Source of the DNA: Phytoseiulus persimilis
Taxonomy: Eukaryota > Arthropoda > Arachnida > Mesostigmata > Phytoseiidae
Direction of reading: 5' to 3'
Assembly (NCBI GenBank): GCA_037576195.1
Contig: CM075104.1
Location: forward strand, 26,180,211-26,244,210
DNA length: 64,000 nucleotides
This document shows positions 46,861 to 59,457 of the stretch, in pieces; the first letter of the stretch is position 1; every line of letters begins with the position of its first letter. The notes beneath the pieces are model-generated. The model did not search any database and was not told the DNA's origin. It was given only the letters and a program-made list of their open reading frames with translations. A program made the translations under genes and the position numbers.

Positions 46861-48923
46861 ATGAAAGTGTGGATTGTTTGGCTACTCCAGCTGACAGTTA
46901 TCTCTCGACCGACCCTGTCTCAATGGGACCTCTTACCGAGCGCCAATAAGGAGCCAGCCCGGGGAACTTTTGTGATAGCCACAGGGAAGATGAACATCAC
47001 TGTCAATCGGAGCCCTCTGGAGGAAATACGGGTGAGTTTTGCGCTGTGACCGAACGCTCACATAGATTCTCTTCTCGATCTCGCCGCGAAATGGTCTCGA
47101 GGAAGTCTTTATCACAATGTATCCTGATGAGACAAGCTTATCCTCGAAATCTCAATGCCATTTGAGCTCGTCGAAGTTGAAAAGAGCGTATCGTTAAAAC
47201 AGTTCTCCTCTTTTGATCCGAAGACTGGCCCATTAGTTTGAGCGTTCTCAAATGAGTATATCCGTCTTCGAATGGGTGAAGTACAATGGCTCGCTCCTGT
47301 TGGAGCTTCTCGTTCCCATTGTCCGGTGCAATGAGATCAGAACAAAGATCGCCGCCTTCGGCTCCGTCAAGCAACTCGTTGGCGCTGCAAAAATTTCTAT
47401 GAGTTCAGTGATTTATCTCCTGTGCTATGTTACTTTCGGTTGCCAACTGCACGAGGCAAGCGAGTGGATGTATGTATATCTGGTCGCCGCCAGCCTTAAC
47501 AAACCTTGAAACTTCATCAACAAGGGGCTCCAAGCTCCGTGATGATGCCGAAGAGACTGGAGGCGGCCCAGAACGCTGGAAGACCGTATTCCTCAAGTTG
47601 ACCCTGCGTTTGTTCATTCTTGAACGGGATTCGGAGAACTCTGTGCCGGAGGAAGCCGATTGGACGATAAATGAAACTTGCTGTCTCGTTCCCATTTTGA
47701 GGCCGGCAGGGAACGCTCCCGCAGACCAAAAACCTCTCCGGCTGCGTGTTTCCGAATTTTGTCTCGCGACGCAAGACGAGAGAGTATTAACTCGCTATGA
47801 ATAAGAGAGCGAGGCGTTTGCTGTTGATGCCATCCATATTCAAACGAATTGTGTTCCCTGTGGCATTCTCGTCCCCTGGCTTGGTTTCTCGTCAGACAAA
47901 GACCCGGGTTTCTGTCGAGGATGAGTAACAGAGTTTCATGTTGCATACGTAACGAATCAAAGCAAAACAATTTGAATGCTCTGAAATAGCGACCGGACGG
48001 CTGCCGCTACCCTTGCAACTGTCCGGAGAAGAAAGTATCCTGCCAAGACGGTGTCACCAAGACCAAAGATGGATGCCAGTGCTGCGAGATGTGTGCACGA
48101 CAGCACGGCGAACAATGCGATGGCATCAACATCTGCGACCATCGAAGAAAACTCATTTGTACAAGCGGTATTTGCAGAGGTAAACCAATCAACCAGAATC
48201 ATGCGGAATAATCTCATCGTTAGCCATGAACGAGGATTCGGACGAATCCCAGTTCGAAACCTCGCTCGGCCAATATCGATGACCCCGCTCAAATATCGCA
48301 GATCTCGGTGCTTGAATCAATACTCTTCTTGATTGTAGCTGCTGCCCATCGCCTCGGGTGTATCGTCCGGGGTGTGACATATGAAGACAATGCTGTGTTT
48401 GCCACGGACTGTCGACATCATTGTTCGTGTCAGAATGGAACGGTGGCGTGCGCCAACCTTTGCACGAGAGAGTTGACGAAACCTTCGGGACAGTGTCTGA
48501 ACGCGAGGCTCGTCTACCTCAACCCCGGTGAGTTTTCACGCTCTTCCGAGTTTCCAAAGTCCGTCCAGGCGAGAAACCTGAACAAGCCACCGCCTGATCT
48601 TCCCCGAGTGGGCTCTCCTCGAGAATCAGGCATCTTGCCCACATCAGGGTGTAATGCATGTTCTTTTCCCGGAAGGTGATTGCTGTCGTGAATGGATCTG
48701 CGACAATCCGAATCCAAAACTTGTCGGAGTCCCTGGCTGCACGCGACAGGCGACCGAGTGGAGCGAGTGTTCCGCAACCTGTGGTCAAGGTGTTTCGTGG
48801 AGACTCTCTAATCACAACGCTCAATGTCAAACACGGAACGAGACCCGGCTGTGCATCGTGAAAACTTGCAAAGGCTTCCTCGATGGCTTCGAGTCAGAGG
48901 CCGAGCACGTCGATCGTCGATGA
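46861..48923 (+). CDS. CCN-family matricellular protein (IGFBP-VWC-TSP1, no CT domain), four exons
   Basis: Exons: 46,861-47,031; 47,990-48,179; 48,339-48,527; 48,676-48,923. Donors and acceptors are GT-AG, phases are 0, 1, 1, and the sum is 265 codons plus TGA. Residues 1 to about 21 are a signal peptide (MKVWIVWLLQLTVISRPTLS). Exon 2 is an IGFBP domain (CNCPEKKVSC, DGCQCCEMCARQHGEQCD). Exon 3 starts a VWC domain (GCIVRGVTYED, CRHHCSCQNGTVAC) that closes in exon 4 with GDCCREWICD. Residues about 205-248 are a CCN-type TSP1 repeat (CTRQATEWSECSATCGQGVS to LCIVKTC). One domain per exon is the usual CCN gene plan. The frame then stops 17 residues after the last TSP1 cysteine, and I find no cystine-knot (CT) exon before the poly(A) signal. 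The architecture is thus that of CCN5 (WISP2). CCN proteins act in the extracellular matrix, modulating integrin, BMP, Wnt and growth-factor signals. A missed distal CT exon remains possible. Confidence 0.85.
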
Positions 48924-49392
48924 TCGGAAGCAGTAACGCCGTCCTCCATCGGTTGCCGATGACTTCCAATAGATAAGCGGGGTCCACATTTGTCATCTCT
49001 TTTCCGCCCAGCTGATGCAGAGGAGCTTCTGTGTTGTCAAACGTTCTCTTATCGTCCAATGTAATCCGTAGGACGTTGTTTCAGTTTCCTGAATCGTCCC
49101 GGCCGTGGGTGGCGTCGATGCCGTTCTTCCTCGCTATCGGAAGGAGAGTCTCTCTGTGTTGCTCTGAAAGAGAGTTCTCCAAACACTGGAAAATCGACGG
49201 AGCTCTCGAGAGGAAGTTCTCGTTGCATACTGAAGTAGCGAACTTCCAGCGGGCTCCGAATTAGATATTTCCACTGTTATGGCAGCCCTCTGCGTGTTCC
49301 TGGGAAATGACCATCTCCTTTTCCTGAGATGCGGCATTCTGAAACCCCCTGCGTTGGAATGGCGGATTCAACCTCCCGAAATCAACAATAAA
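48924..49392 (+). terminator. Probable 3' UTR and AATAAA signal of the CCN gene
   Basis: AATAAA at 49,387-49,392 lies 464 bases after the stop codon; a second lies near 49,453. All three plus frames were read in between and lack the cysteine pattern of a CT domain. Confidence 0.5.
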
Positions 49393-52300
49393 TCATGAAT
49401 TGGGATCCGCTCCGAGCGGTTGGAATTAGCATATGTATGAACAGATGTAAGAATAAACGGTCGTGGGGTTCAATTAGCGCGAGCTTCGTTCCACCCTGAG
49501 ACCTGCGCGTAACTCCTTCTAAAATCCCGGAGTCTGAGGACGACTCTCATTGATTCGCATCATTTATCGGCACTTCTGGCGTCCCGAAGAATCGAGGATC
49601 CCAAGCGAGAGCTGAGATTTAGTGATAACTCCCTCAATGAGTGGGCTCTCATATTTTTGCCACGACAAGTCAGAAAAGCAAGAAGATGCTTCCCGGCTCC
49701 GCTTCATGCAGGACAGGAAGATCGCAGTCAGTAAGCACTCGAAACCAACTGGTCTGTCTAGCTCAGATGTTTTCATGATTCGTAGCCTAGCTGATTTGTC
49801 GGGAGGGCTTAGGGTCGAATCACAGTAGCTCACGGAAGTCTAAGCCAGCTGTTGGCCTGGAACCGAATTTTCGCTGACTCGGGCTCGTTTGCATCACATC
49901 GCTGCGATCAGCTCCTCAGATGAAGCGAGAGTCAACAGAATATGATTGCCTGTAGGCGGGTGTCCCAGCGGGGAGCTTGAAGTGTTCGCGATCGCAATTC
50001 AGGGTAATTCGTAGAAAAGTTGATGAAGCCGGCAGAATGAAATCAGAGGATTCACAGCCGCCAAGCTTCCACCGATTTCCAAAATGATCTCGAGCGTATC
50101 CGAAGGTGATCGCGAGGAAATTTATCGGATCAAGCTCCCTCGCCCCTTGCCTGGGCCCTCTCTCAACCAGGGAATGTCTATGTAATAAAATTCGGCTTTT
50201 CCGCCTTGAACCGAATTCGAAATCGACTGCTTCCAGCCCCGTTCGAAGCCGGTAGACCTAGAGCGATCATCAGGGGACCTTTCTCCATGTTGTATATCCA
50301 CTTTGCATATAGATCGACTGAGCGGAGCGGGTAGCCGCTGACGACTTCCTTATTATTAATTTTGCATATTCTCCCATTTTCAGCTTGCTGTTCAGCCGCC
50401 GAGTTCCATATCGAACAAATTTGACCGTCGGGCTCCGATATTATCGTATTCGCCGTGATCGAAACGCGAAGGCAATTTTTCGTATCAGATGTATTTGGGA
50501 GATTTCACGAGTGGGTCTGAATCACGATTCCGAATGAGAACGGATCCGTGACAGCGAGCCACGCATTGTGACGCCGTCACCGCAAGAGCCCGGCCTGCTT
50601 GGTGGATTACAGCGCGCATGCTGCACGACACTCCGCACCTCCGCTCCTAAGGTCTATGTGGCTGTCAACTCAGCTATCGATACTCTTCGCGGGGAGGATC
50701 TTCAGAAAATAAACTCAGCTCGAGCAGCGAGTTTGGACTCTCGAAATCCATCTGGGAAGATATTGATCTCGGAATCCAGGCTGGATAATTGGCTTGCTCA
50801 GTTCAATCGAGAGGAAGACCAGGGTCGCTCCAGGTAATTTCGAGCCGGAATCCCGAATTCGAGGGTGATTTTCCATTCTTGACCACATGTTCCACGGGAA
50901 TGTTCCGGGTTCTAGTGATGCGACTTTTTCGATTGTTTGTGATGCAGGTTTACGCCAGATGAACGGAGGAAATTGCGCGGCAGGACGAGGCTGGCGTAAT
51001 TTTTGGCGTTTCGACTAGCATGCTGAGGGCGTCGACTTTCTAAAAAAATTGAGCTCGAAGAGTGGCCCACTGTCTTCCGGAAGACCAGTTTCAGAATAGC
51101 CCATGTAATGGTTGAAACGGTCTTTCTACCAGCCGGTTCGTAACGATCAGCTCTCAGGGGCTATCAGACGAGCAGATTCTTCCTTCGAGATTTCGCTGGA
51201 AGACTCCGAGGCGTAATATGAAACCACAACTTCTAGGGAAGGGAGTTGGGATAATCATCCGCAATGGGTTAAAACCTCCATCTACACATCGACCCTTCCC
51301 GGAATGATTATTATAGTCCACTGCATTCGAACTCGCAGTGTACGTTGTGGATACAAATATTCAACCACGCAGGAAGGAGTGCATTGAGGCCGCTGCGGCT
51401 CATGATAAATATGCATAGCCCCACGGGATCCTTCACATCTACAGTTTTCTATCATGATGAAATACGAGTTCCGTTCAGTGCTCTTGAAGCTGTCTCGAGG
51501 CTCGTTGTGGATACCGCAATCGCTCCACCGAGCCTGATTTGGGTTTAACCGAGTGTTCTGAGAGGTCCCGGACTAAGCCATCAGAGAGCTGACGGAATTC
51601 CCTCGCTCGACATTGTTTTACAACGTACCGAGTAACCCATGACACAGGAACCCAACTCTCTGTGACTCATTCACGGGATGGAGTATGTCATCGGATGAGA
51701 GGAGACCTTTCAGCTCTTCTACAGACTTGCCAAAATAATCAGAACAACGGTCATCTCTCACTCTGGATCTACCTCATCTGTCGTTGAGTCTCACCGTTGC
51801 AGTATTTAGTAAGGCTACAGCTGGCAGACTCCGTGAGACGTGTCATCAGAGAACAGCTGTTTCAAAACGGAGCGTTCCTTTCCCAGCTGATGGAGTTGAA
51901 GCTTTCGGGTGAGTGAAGGATTGGCTCTTCTCTGTCAAGAAACCACAAACGAATCCCTGTCCTTCAGGAAAATTTCCCATAAAAACTGATTCCGCTGGCT
52001 CAACCCTCATATAGCACTGACTTCTTTTTGACGAAACCCGTTTTGGACGCTTCTGTCTTGTCTGGAGTTCACGCCGGTCGTCAGGCTCCGTGCGAGGAGT
52101 CAGGAGAATACCCCGAGATCGTTCGAATGACCCGGAGCATCAGCACTGTAGACTTTGGATGTTAGCTGAAGAAATTGTGCGGGTCTCATCCTAAACTTAA
52201 CATCTGATCCCTGAAGAAACGGGCTCGTTCTTCCCACTGCAGCTAGCCTCTGGGCTTTTACAGCATTCCCACCAAAGTAATAATGTAAGAAGGAGTTCCT

Positions 52301-55300
52301 TAGCCCGAGGCGCTCAGGGCTCAGCAATGCCCCAGCTCAGAATTAGTAAGCAACAAGGGACTCTTGCATGGTAAGTGAGTTCATCGATGTTGTATTCGTT
52401 ACCTGCGTCGTGACCGGATCGTCGATTAGATTCCGTCACCCGGAGCCCACTTGCGGAGGACAGTCTCGAACAATCCTGGATGGGGTTCAGAATCGGACAA
52501 GGGATTCATGGCCGCGAGAAAATACCTGATTTCCCGTTTCCGATTGGAGCTGCCATTCCGGCCTCGTGAATGATTTCCGACACAGATCGCAGAGGGCTTC
52601 CCAACGACATCTCACGAGCTCGCCCACGTTCTCATAGTGCCTGACGTCTTTTCGATCTGTCTGAAGTTATCAAGCAACGATTTAGCTGTAGCGGGATCTC
52701 AATCTCATCTGACGGCCGCATATGAGTTCGTTTGGTGCCTTTGTCCGGCTGCGGCTGGTGGTAAAGCCTCTTAACGGCTCCCGGAGCTTGCGGATGTGTC
52801 TCGCAGTCTTCTGAGCGTACTTGAGGATCATGGCAGCGTTTCTCAAATCAGGACTCAGATGTGCTCCACGACCGTCGTCGCTCTGAATTGGAGGAAAACC
52901 GTTGCGTGAGCGATATGCTCCACCAAGGCTCTTCTATCTGCTCGCGGCATGAGCAATTTCAACTCCCGCCTGTTTCCTGCGAAAAAGTGCCTGGATATTT
53001 GCTGATCCTCAATTTCGAGGAGGTATCCAGATCATCGGAGGCTATATGTAAGAGTCGAATGCCGCGACTTTGCCGTAAACTCGCGTCGAAGAAGCCTTGA
53101 CGGACTCGCGGCCCTACTCATTGGTCTCTGGTCGCGTCCTTTAGCGGAAGGGAATCACACAGTCGATGCGCCATCCGACATTTCGTTCGTCGGACGAGTT
53201 TTTCGCCTTGAGGTCCTCTCAAGGAAGAGGAAGTGCAGCCGCTATCGATCGCCACCAAACGTTTCGAGGCTCCTCCGAGGGGAAATTGTTTATTTCATGA
53301 AGTCAGCAACGTTCAACGATGAGTCCCTTGGGAGGCATTCACGCATAATCATCGATCCCAAAGTATAAATAGATAGACTGTCAAGAAGTGCTGACTTTCA
53401 CTGCACGAGGGGAATCGAGCGGTGAATTACGGGCGACTTTCGGAATGCGCCGCCACACGCAGAGCTGCGTGCAAGAATCCTGTATGCTGTTGTTACAAAA
53501 CAAGCAGAAAGTATTGGTGACCTGTTCTATTGATTGCGGCAACTGGTCCGATACAATGCTGAACGTGACTGATTTCTGATGCTCGAATCAGGTTGGTCGG
53601 GAAATGCTCGCAAGAAGCTTGCGACCGAAGCTGAAAGAACGCTAGAAGACGCCGTTTGAAGAAAAAAAAACTGCATGAGCTCAGAACTTTATCGAGTCCC
53701 ACGGTTGCCAGCGGTCCGGTAGTGGATGGCACTCCAACTTCGGAACCTTCTCATTATTGATGGAATTTCCACAATCGGGTGGTCGCGCGCTCTGATTGGA
53801 GTCCCGGCTGTGGCGTGTTCGTGGTAATCACGAATGAGCTTGTTAGCGAATACAGCGCCGCAGTCGGCGGAGGATCATGCCGCGTTCCGCTCGAAGACTC
53901 AGAAAACAAAAAGCCTCCCGGGAAGAGACTCGCGTTGGAAATAACACGCTAGACCGAGTTTTCCGATCCCCTGTTTGCACTGCTAATTGAAATCATTTCT
54001 TGGAGGAGCGCGCTGTGAAGTAACTAGCGTGAACGCGGTCGGGACGAGCGCTGAAGGAGGTTGTGTGACCGCCAACAACGGGACGTGGATTTCTGGGGAA
54101 GCCTGATTTCGTATAAGCATTCGACGTGGCAGCTCGGGGGCGAGGAACATCTCCCCCGGTCCACAGGAATATCGGATGCCGGAGTTCATCAGAAACGGCC
54201 CACATACTCGAAAACCCACGAGGCTTCAAGCTGATGAAGTCGTGGGGGAGACTTTTCCCATGATCGAGATCTACGAGCCGCAGAGTTCGGATACCGAAGG
54301 TCACAACAGAAGTCCCGATGTCATGAGGGCTGAACGTGTTGGGTCTTACATGGAACTCTCGAAGCGACGAGGTCCTCAGTCGGAGATGCTCCTTTCCGAT
54401 GCAGTCCACGATTCAGTAAGTTCCGATCCAGTCCTGACTCCTTTGAAGCCAAGTTCCCAGAAGAGTGAAATTTTCAAACGAAATGTCTTTTTCTCTCCGG
54501 CTCACCGGTGGGATCTCTTGGGAAAAATGGGAAGAACCGTCGATACAGAGGGAATTCGACGGTGAACTGCACAGAAGCACTCGGTCGGCGTTGTGCGTGT
54601 TTTTGGTCCGGATCGCAGCGTAGGAAACTATAAGTAAAGAGTGACTCCAGAACAGAATGGTTCCCTCGAGACAATTTCATGGAAATGAATGGAGCGAAGC
54701 GAGAAGTCGTCATGGTGCCAAACCACTGGAAGAAGTCTATGTTGGTCCATATTAAGGGAAGTTATGCTGTTTCACTTCTGCTTTCAGTCTTACCCAGCCC
54801 CGAAATGGCTAAACAAGGGGATTGCAAGCTTCCCTTGCGAACGTCCGCTCTGTTGTCTCGGGAAGCGATACACTACTACTGTTATTAGCGAGCTTCCGAC
54901 TAATCCCTTTTAATCTAGAAGGGAGAACTTTAGTCAGCTGAAGTGCTCGTTGGAGCTGCTTTCGAAACATGTCCCCGCGTCAGACAGAGGTTCCTTCGCT
55001 CTATAATCTACAGCTTCTCAACTTGTTCACTCGGACAAACGATTGCCTCAGCGCTCTTTGTAATTATGTTAATGAGGAAAACTGCAATCTATGCGCTAAC
55101 AAAGCATACGCCAGTCAGGAACGGACTTCCCTGATCTACATTAGGCCACGGACGAAGCTCGACATGGCAGCGCTTGACGTTCCAGCCTTCTTCGTTAAGG
55201 GTATCAGGCTAGTGTTAGGGATACAACGCACCCCAATACTTCACTCGGAAGGAAATACCGATTGTTCGGACAATTCTCAGAGAAGCCGTTGCCATTGATT

Positions 55301-57998
55301 CAGAGAGGAGAGGACGAGCTCACGTTTCGTTCTCATCAGTCAATCGATCTTTCTCTGGAACCTGATCTTCGCCTTCTCGGAGTCTGCGAAGCCCAACCGC
55401 AATGAAGCGATGGGACAACACCGCGCTGGCGGTTGGCGGTCTTTTGCGCTGGCCTAGGATATTAGGGGGGCTCTCTTCGCCCCCTAGGTCCAGGCCTGAA
55501 ACAGATGAAGAAGACCCGATCGAGGGAGCAGATTATAGCTTGTACGGAACGAGAGCTGAGCGTACCATCGAATTCAACGAGTTGAAAGGAGCCCGGTGAA
55601 ATTTCCGCCTCGAACACCGTGCCGGTGTTTCCTTTCTCGACTCTTAAAAAGTTCTTCCTGTTCCACGACTCGTTAATTGATTGGAAGAAAAAAGCTACGG
55701 GGAGGGGGGGGGGGTACCGTTCCCTGTCCTAACCTAATTTAGCTCGCTGTATCGGAGCGCCACGGAAACACCCTGACACACGGATCGCGGGTTCAGCGTT
55801 TTTTCTTTGATCCGATCTACGTTGGCTCGCTTTCGGAGCTCCTTGACGAGGCAACAGTTTGGAGACTGGGGATCGAATCTACAGAGCTCTGTATTCGCCG
55901 TCGATGCGACTTGCAGGGCTTCCTGTTCCCCCCGGCTCGTGCTTGGAGTCTAGACATTCAAATTTTGCGCGGATGGAACATACTACCTGAGTGGTTCTAT
56001 CTGAACGTAAGCACGTCGGGTCAGCGGGGAAGTGAGGCCTACTTCCACGACGCATACAGCAACCTCGCCGTCCGTGGAGCAGGCAACGTAAGAGACGAAC
56101 GGAAAACACGGAACGATGTGCGAAGACACGCCATCGCCGCTACGACCGTTTCGTCTACGAGCATGAGAACAGACTACAGAATGCGATGAGAGGAAATATA
56201 GTAAATGAGACCGTGAAGAGATGAAACGGTATTCCCTAGCGACGTCCTCTACGTGGGGGAGGGTGACGGGGAACGACTCGCATCAAGAGAAAGGAGCGAG
56301 AAGATTGGCTCGCCATGTCGTAGCACTGGAGGCTCTGGATCGGATTCAGGATCGAGAATGTCCCGCCGCTCGACTCATCTTCTCAGAAGACGCTGTTGAT
56401 TGGGAGAAAGATGCGCCCAGCGAGTAATCATAAATTCTTACAGAGAGTGGATGTCATCTTTTGATGTCAAGTGTCCATCCAACGCTCAGATTTGTCATAG
56501 ATACAGATGACGTGAATACTTGGAACGTCTGGGGGAGCTCAGTGAATTTGGTCCTCTCGGCCAAGACGGCATATGTATATTCCACTTGCTCACTACCGAA
56601 AGGAAGCAATATGGAAGCCTGTGCCCAGCTTCCTACACACTGTTTGTGGGAACGCATGACACAGTTCCCGTAATGCATTCTCAGTGGTAAACGAGGCGTC
56701 GCTTTGTTCCCTTTTCGCTCGAGGAACGCCCTCCGGAAGGTTTCCCCCTCGCTCGAGCGTTCGGGGGTATCATTGAATCTTTTATATGGGAGCGAGGTGA
56801 AGCCCCCTCTGGAAGAGGCAAGGCGCGTAAGATACTATCGAATATAGATGCTTCCGTGAAATTTCAGCTTCTATCATTACGCGTTGGGAGATCCGATCAA
56901 CTCACGGCCTCTGATGAGCGCGGCATCCATTCGTGGGCTTTCGAGGAGCTGAGGGAGTGTTCCTCGCGGATTTGAGATGATTGAATGAAAGTACGCTCGT
57001 ATTGATGGGTTGATAACCATTGAAGGGGTCATGTGCGACTTCAGTGGAATAGAGCCCACTTTTCCGATTCGGGGAGTTTGGAGCCCGTTGCGCTCGCTTC
57101 CATTTGCGTCACAATGCCGTTTCGTTACAATAAATAGGGATCGAATCCATACAACGCCCCCTAATCTTGGGCTCGAAGAGGGAAAGCACAAGGCTGGGAT
57201 ATTGGATGACGATCGAGATGCTCCGTGGAAAACTCAGCTGATCGGGACATGCAGTAGGTGAGCAGAGAAATGGGAGAACGCATTCAAAAACCCTTCGCGT
57301 AGACGAGCGTCAGAGCCTGCGAATCGGAGACAAGCTCGCTCCAACGACAGCAGCGAATTCGGACCTGCGATCAATTGAAAAACGAGAACTACTGATTCTC
57401 ATGAGCAAGAACCACCTCGTATAGAAAAGAGCCTGGTGATGCTAAATCACCAGATCGACGCAATCGAACGTAGGGCACGTCAGCATGGCAAGCGTATGAC
57501 GCGATGGGCGAAGTAAAAATGGTGATTCCTGATCAGCGGTTTTAGCCTCAGTGAGTAGGTCTCAGAACGCATCGAGAGCGGCGTGGCATAGATCATAGCT
57601 TTGAGCCATCTTGGACTGTTTGAGTCAAAGAACTTTCGGAATCCTAGAATCGTATTTGGCCCTCCCGTGCTCCTCTACAGACTTGTCGGGGTCTCCCTGA
57701 ATATTAAGAGCCAACCGTTAGGACCGGAAAGACCGCTGCTCTCAGATCTGTTGCTATTGAACAAGTGCGCTTCTCAAGCTCTCGGGGGGGCTCTTCGACC
57801 AGCAGTTTCGAGCATACTTCGGCTGACGTGAACTGATCAGCTGATCGTGAGAGGCAACTTTGGTCGTACGGCATTGCCGTTGTCGAACTTTTTGGATAAA
57901 TTCTAATGAATACCCTCCGTGATACGTTTTCCAGCATCGAATTTCAGCAATCTGCCATCTGTCGAGGTCTTTCAAGAAACGGAAAGATACCTGTCGGC
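49393..57998. other. No recognisable gene (8.6 kb)
   Basis: There is nothing I can assign. TATAAATA at 53,364-53,371 lies about 20 bases before a short cysteine-containing frame (53,388-53,579), but no family is evident. A G run lies near 55,703. Clustered CGCTCGAG motifs occur near 56,727-56,757. Confidence 0.35.
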
Positions 57999-58133
57999 AC
58001 CGGAGGAAGATCCTTGTTTTCCGGCTGAAGCTAGCAATCGCGGGTTCGATCCCCGGCCGACAACAAAAATTTCTTATGTGGTGGAAAGAGGATTTAATTT
58101 ATATCAGAATTAAATCTGAACCGGAGGAAGATC
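57999..58133 (+). mobile_element. tRNA-derived SINE, copy 2 (plus, truncated at both ends)
   Basis: The 14-base perfect duplication ACCGGAGGAAGATC (57,999-58,012 and 58,120-58,133) flanks a 107-base piece of the same SINE. It keeps the B box GGTTCGATCCC and the following TTTCTTATGTGGT segment, and ends at ATCAGAATTAAATCTGA. The tRNA 5' half with the A box and the 3' body are missing. Its last bases overlap the start of the duplication, so the exact boundary is uncertain by a few bases. Confidence 0.8.
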
Positions 58134-58209
58134 TATCCTCTCTGTTAAAGGAAGAACAACGAGTGACCGATGTATCCTCTCTAATTTTGGCTATCCGGGC
58201 TCTTGATTC

Positions 58210-58510
58210 AAGCCCCCCACATTTTTTTTTTTTCCGGCTGAACCTCTCAGCCAGCCCTCAGAAGTGTCCCGGAATCACCTTTCGGTATTGCTTCAGTAAC
58301 ACTCCCTATCGCCTCGCAAATCCCATTGCGGGCGGTGGGCTTGGGTCTTAAGATGGTTCAGATTTAATTCTGATCTGAATTAAAATCCTCTTTTTACCAC
58401 ACAAGAAATTTGTTGTCCCGGCCGGGGATCGAACCCGCGATTGCTAGCTTAGCGTGGCACCCAAGGCGTTGGTTTATGCCACACGGCCAACGAGCCGGTA
58501 AGCCCCCCAC
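58210..58510 (-). mobile_element. tRNA-derived SINE, copy 3 (minus, full length)
   Basis: An 11-base duplication AAGCCCCCCAC (58,210-58,220 and 58,500-58,510) flanks a 279-base element reading on the minus strand from 58,499 to 58,221. On that strand the tRNA-like head holds an A box TGGCCGTGTGG (58,489-58,479) and a B box GGTTCGATCCC (58,434-58,424). A body shared with copy 1 and an A tail follow. This is the most complete copy in the window and the best template for the family. Confidence 0.9.
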
Positions 58511-58849
58511 CTTGGCCATGAATTTTCTCCTCAATACTCAATGAACATTCTCCGTTGGATTCTCAAGCGAAGTTGCGGGCTATGACGTATCCTAAGTCAA
58601 AAAGCCGAATAAAACCACCGGGTATCGCGCCCCAAGAACAAGACCGCACGGAGTTTGCTATGAGACAAATTTACTCAGACTTTCGAGAGGCAGGACGTGC
58701 TCCCCAGGGTCAAGGATGGAATGAATTTATATGGCCCTGACTTCGTTAGCGGTGATCTGCGATGATTTGGACAGCCATGAGAGCGAAGGAGGGCTTCAGA
58801 TGCCTTTGACGTGTGTTTGAGCTGATTCGGCTTTGAGAGGAGTTTGAGA
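58511..58849. other. Intergenic; no gene seen
   Basis: Nothing recognisable between the SINE and the hAT remnant. Confidence 0.35.
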
Positions 58850-59457
58850 TGCAGAAATCATATTTAGAGTCATTAACACACCGATTCAAACGGTAGCTGA
58901 GACGGATCAGTTCGAGACCACTCCGCGGATACCGAGCGATTCCACAGTCGATGACCATAGGTCTCAGCTACGTCAAATTCTATCATCCGAAGCTGGAATT
59001 CATCGTATTCAGCGTAGCGGAAAGTTTCATCTGGATCTTGATTGATGAAACGACCGATGTCACAGGTCGGTTCGTTGCTAACGTATTTATCGTTGTTCTC
59101 GGAGCGACGGAAGTCGATAATTTTTTGCATGATTCCGGAAGCTTGGGGCGAACCAACAGTTCAACGACTGCGCCAGTTTCCCTCAACGCTATGACAAAGC
59201 TTCAACCAGGTGGAGTCGAGCACCACTGCGCTTCACTCCCAGGGATGGTATTCCTGGAAGCTGTCTCGAGGATGACGACTTCCAAGATGTTCCCTTCGTC
59301 GTTTGCCCCCCACGTCAGCCAGTTCCCCACGATGGGGAACGTGGTCAACCGATCCGAGCGACGCGGCCAGCGTCCGCTTCGTCAGAAGGTTGCTGTAGAG
59401 AACTTCCCTGGGGAGCGACCTGACGTTCATTCACGCGAGCTTTCGGTGGTCGCCTGA
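58850..59457 (+). pseudogene. Decayed hAT-family transposase fragment
   Basis: The frame around 59,020-59,110 reads FIWILIDETTDVTGRFVANV, the hAT catalytic-core motif around the first acidic residues (IDETTD..GR.VAN). It continues with FLHDSGSLGRTNSSTT and AMTKLQPGGVEHH, which matches the region after it in CGGBP1-like/hAT transposases. Upstream, another frame gives RIPSDSTV (near 58,920). Downstream, a third frame gives SPRWGTWS (near 59,330), like the TRWGTW motif of this family. The homologous pieces thus lie in different frames with stops between, so the gene is broken by frameshifts and deletions. I did not identify the element ends. Its relation to the hAT MITE at 23.4 kb is unknown. 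Confidence 0.72.

Noticed and set aside
48924..49400. Search for a CCN cystine-knot exon
   Set aside because: All three plus frames lack the cysteine spacing of a CT domain; the segment is more likely 3' UTR.
53364..53579. TATAAATA followed by a short cysteine-containing frame
   Set aside because: The TATA match is good but the 63-codon frame has no signal peptide, domain or splice partner.
56690..56830. GC-rich clustered CGCTCGAG motifs as a structured RNA or promoter
   Set aside because: No consistent stem or neighbouring gene start could be supported.
58424..58489. tRNA gene on the minus strand
   Set aside because: A and B boxes are present, but the body, A tail and target duplications show it is the head of a SINE, not a tRNA gene.
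58951..59457. 168-codon plus-strand frame as an intact gene
   Set aside because: Its first part matches a hAT transposase core but the continuing homology lies in other frames, so it is a decayed transposase.
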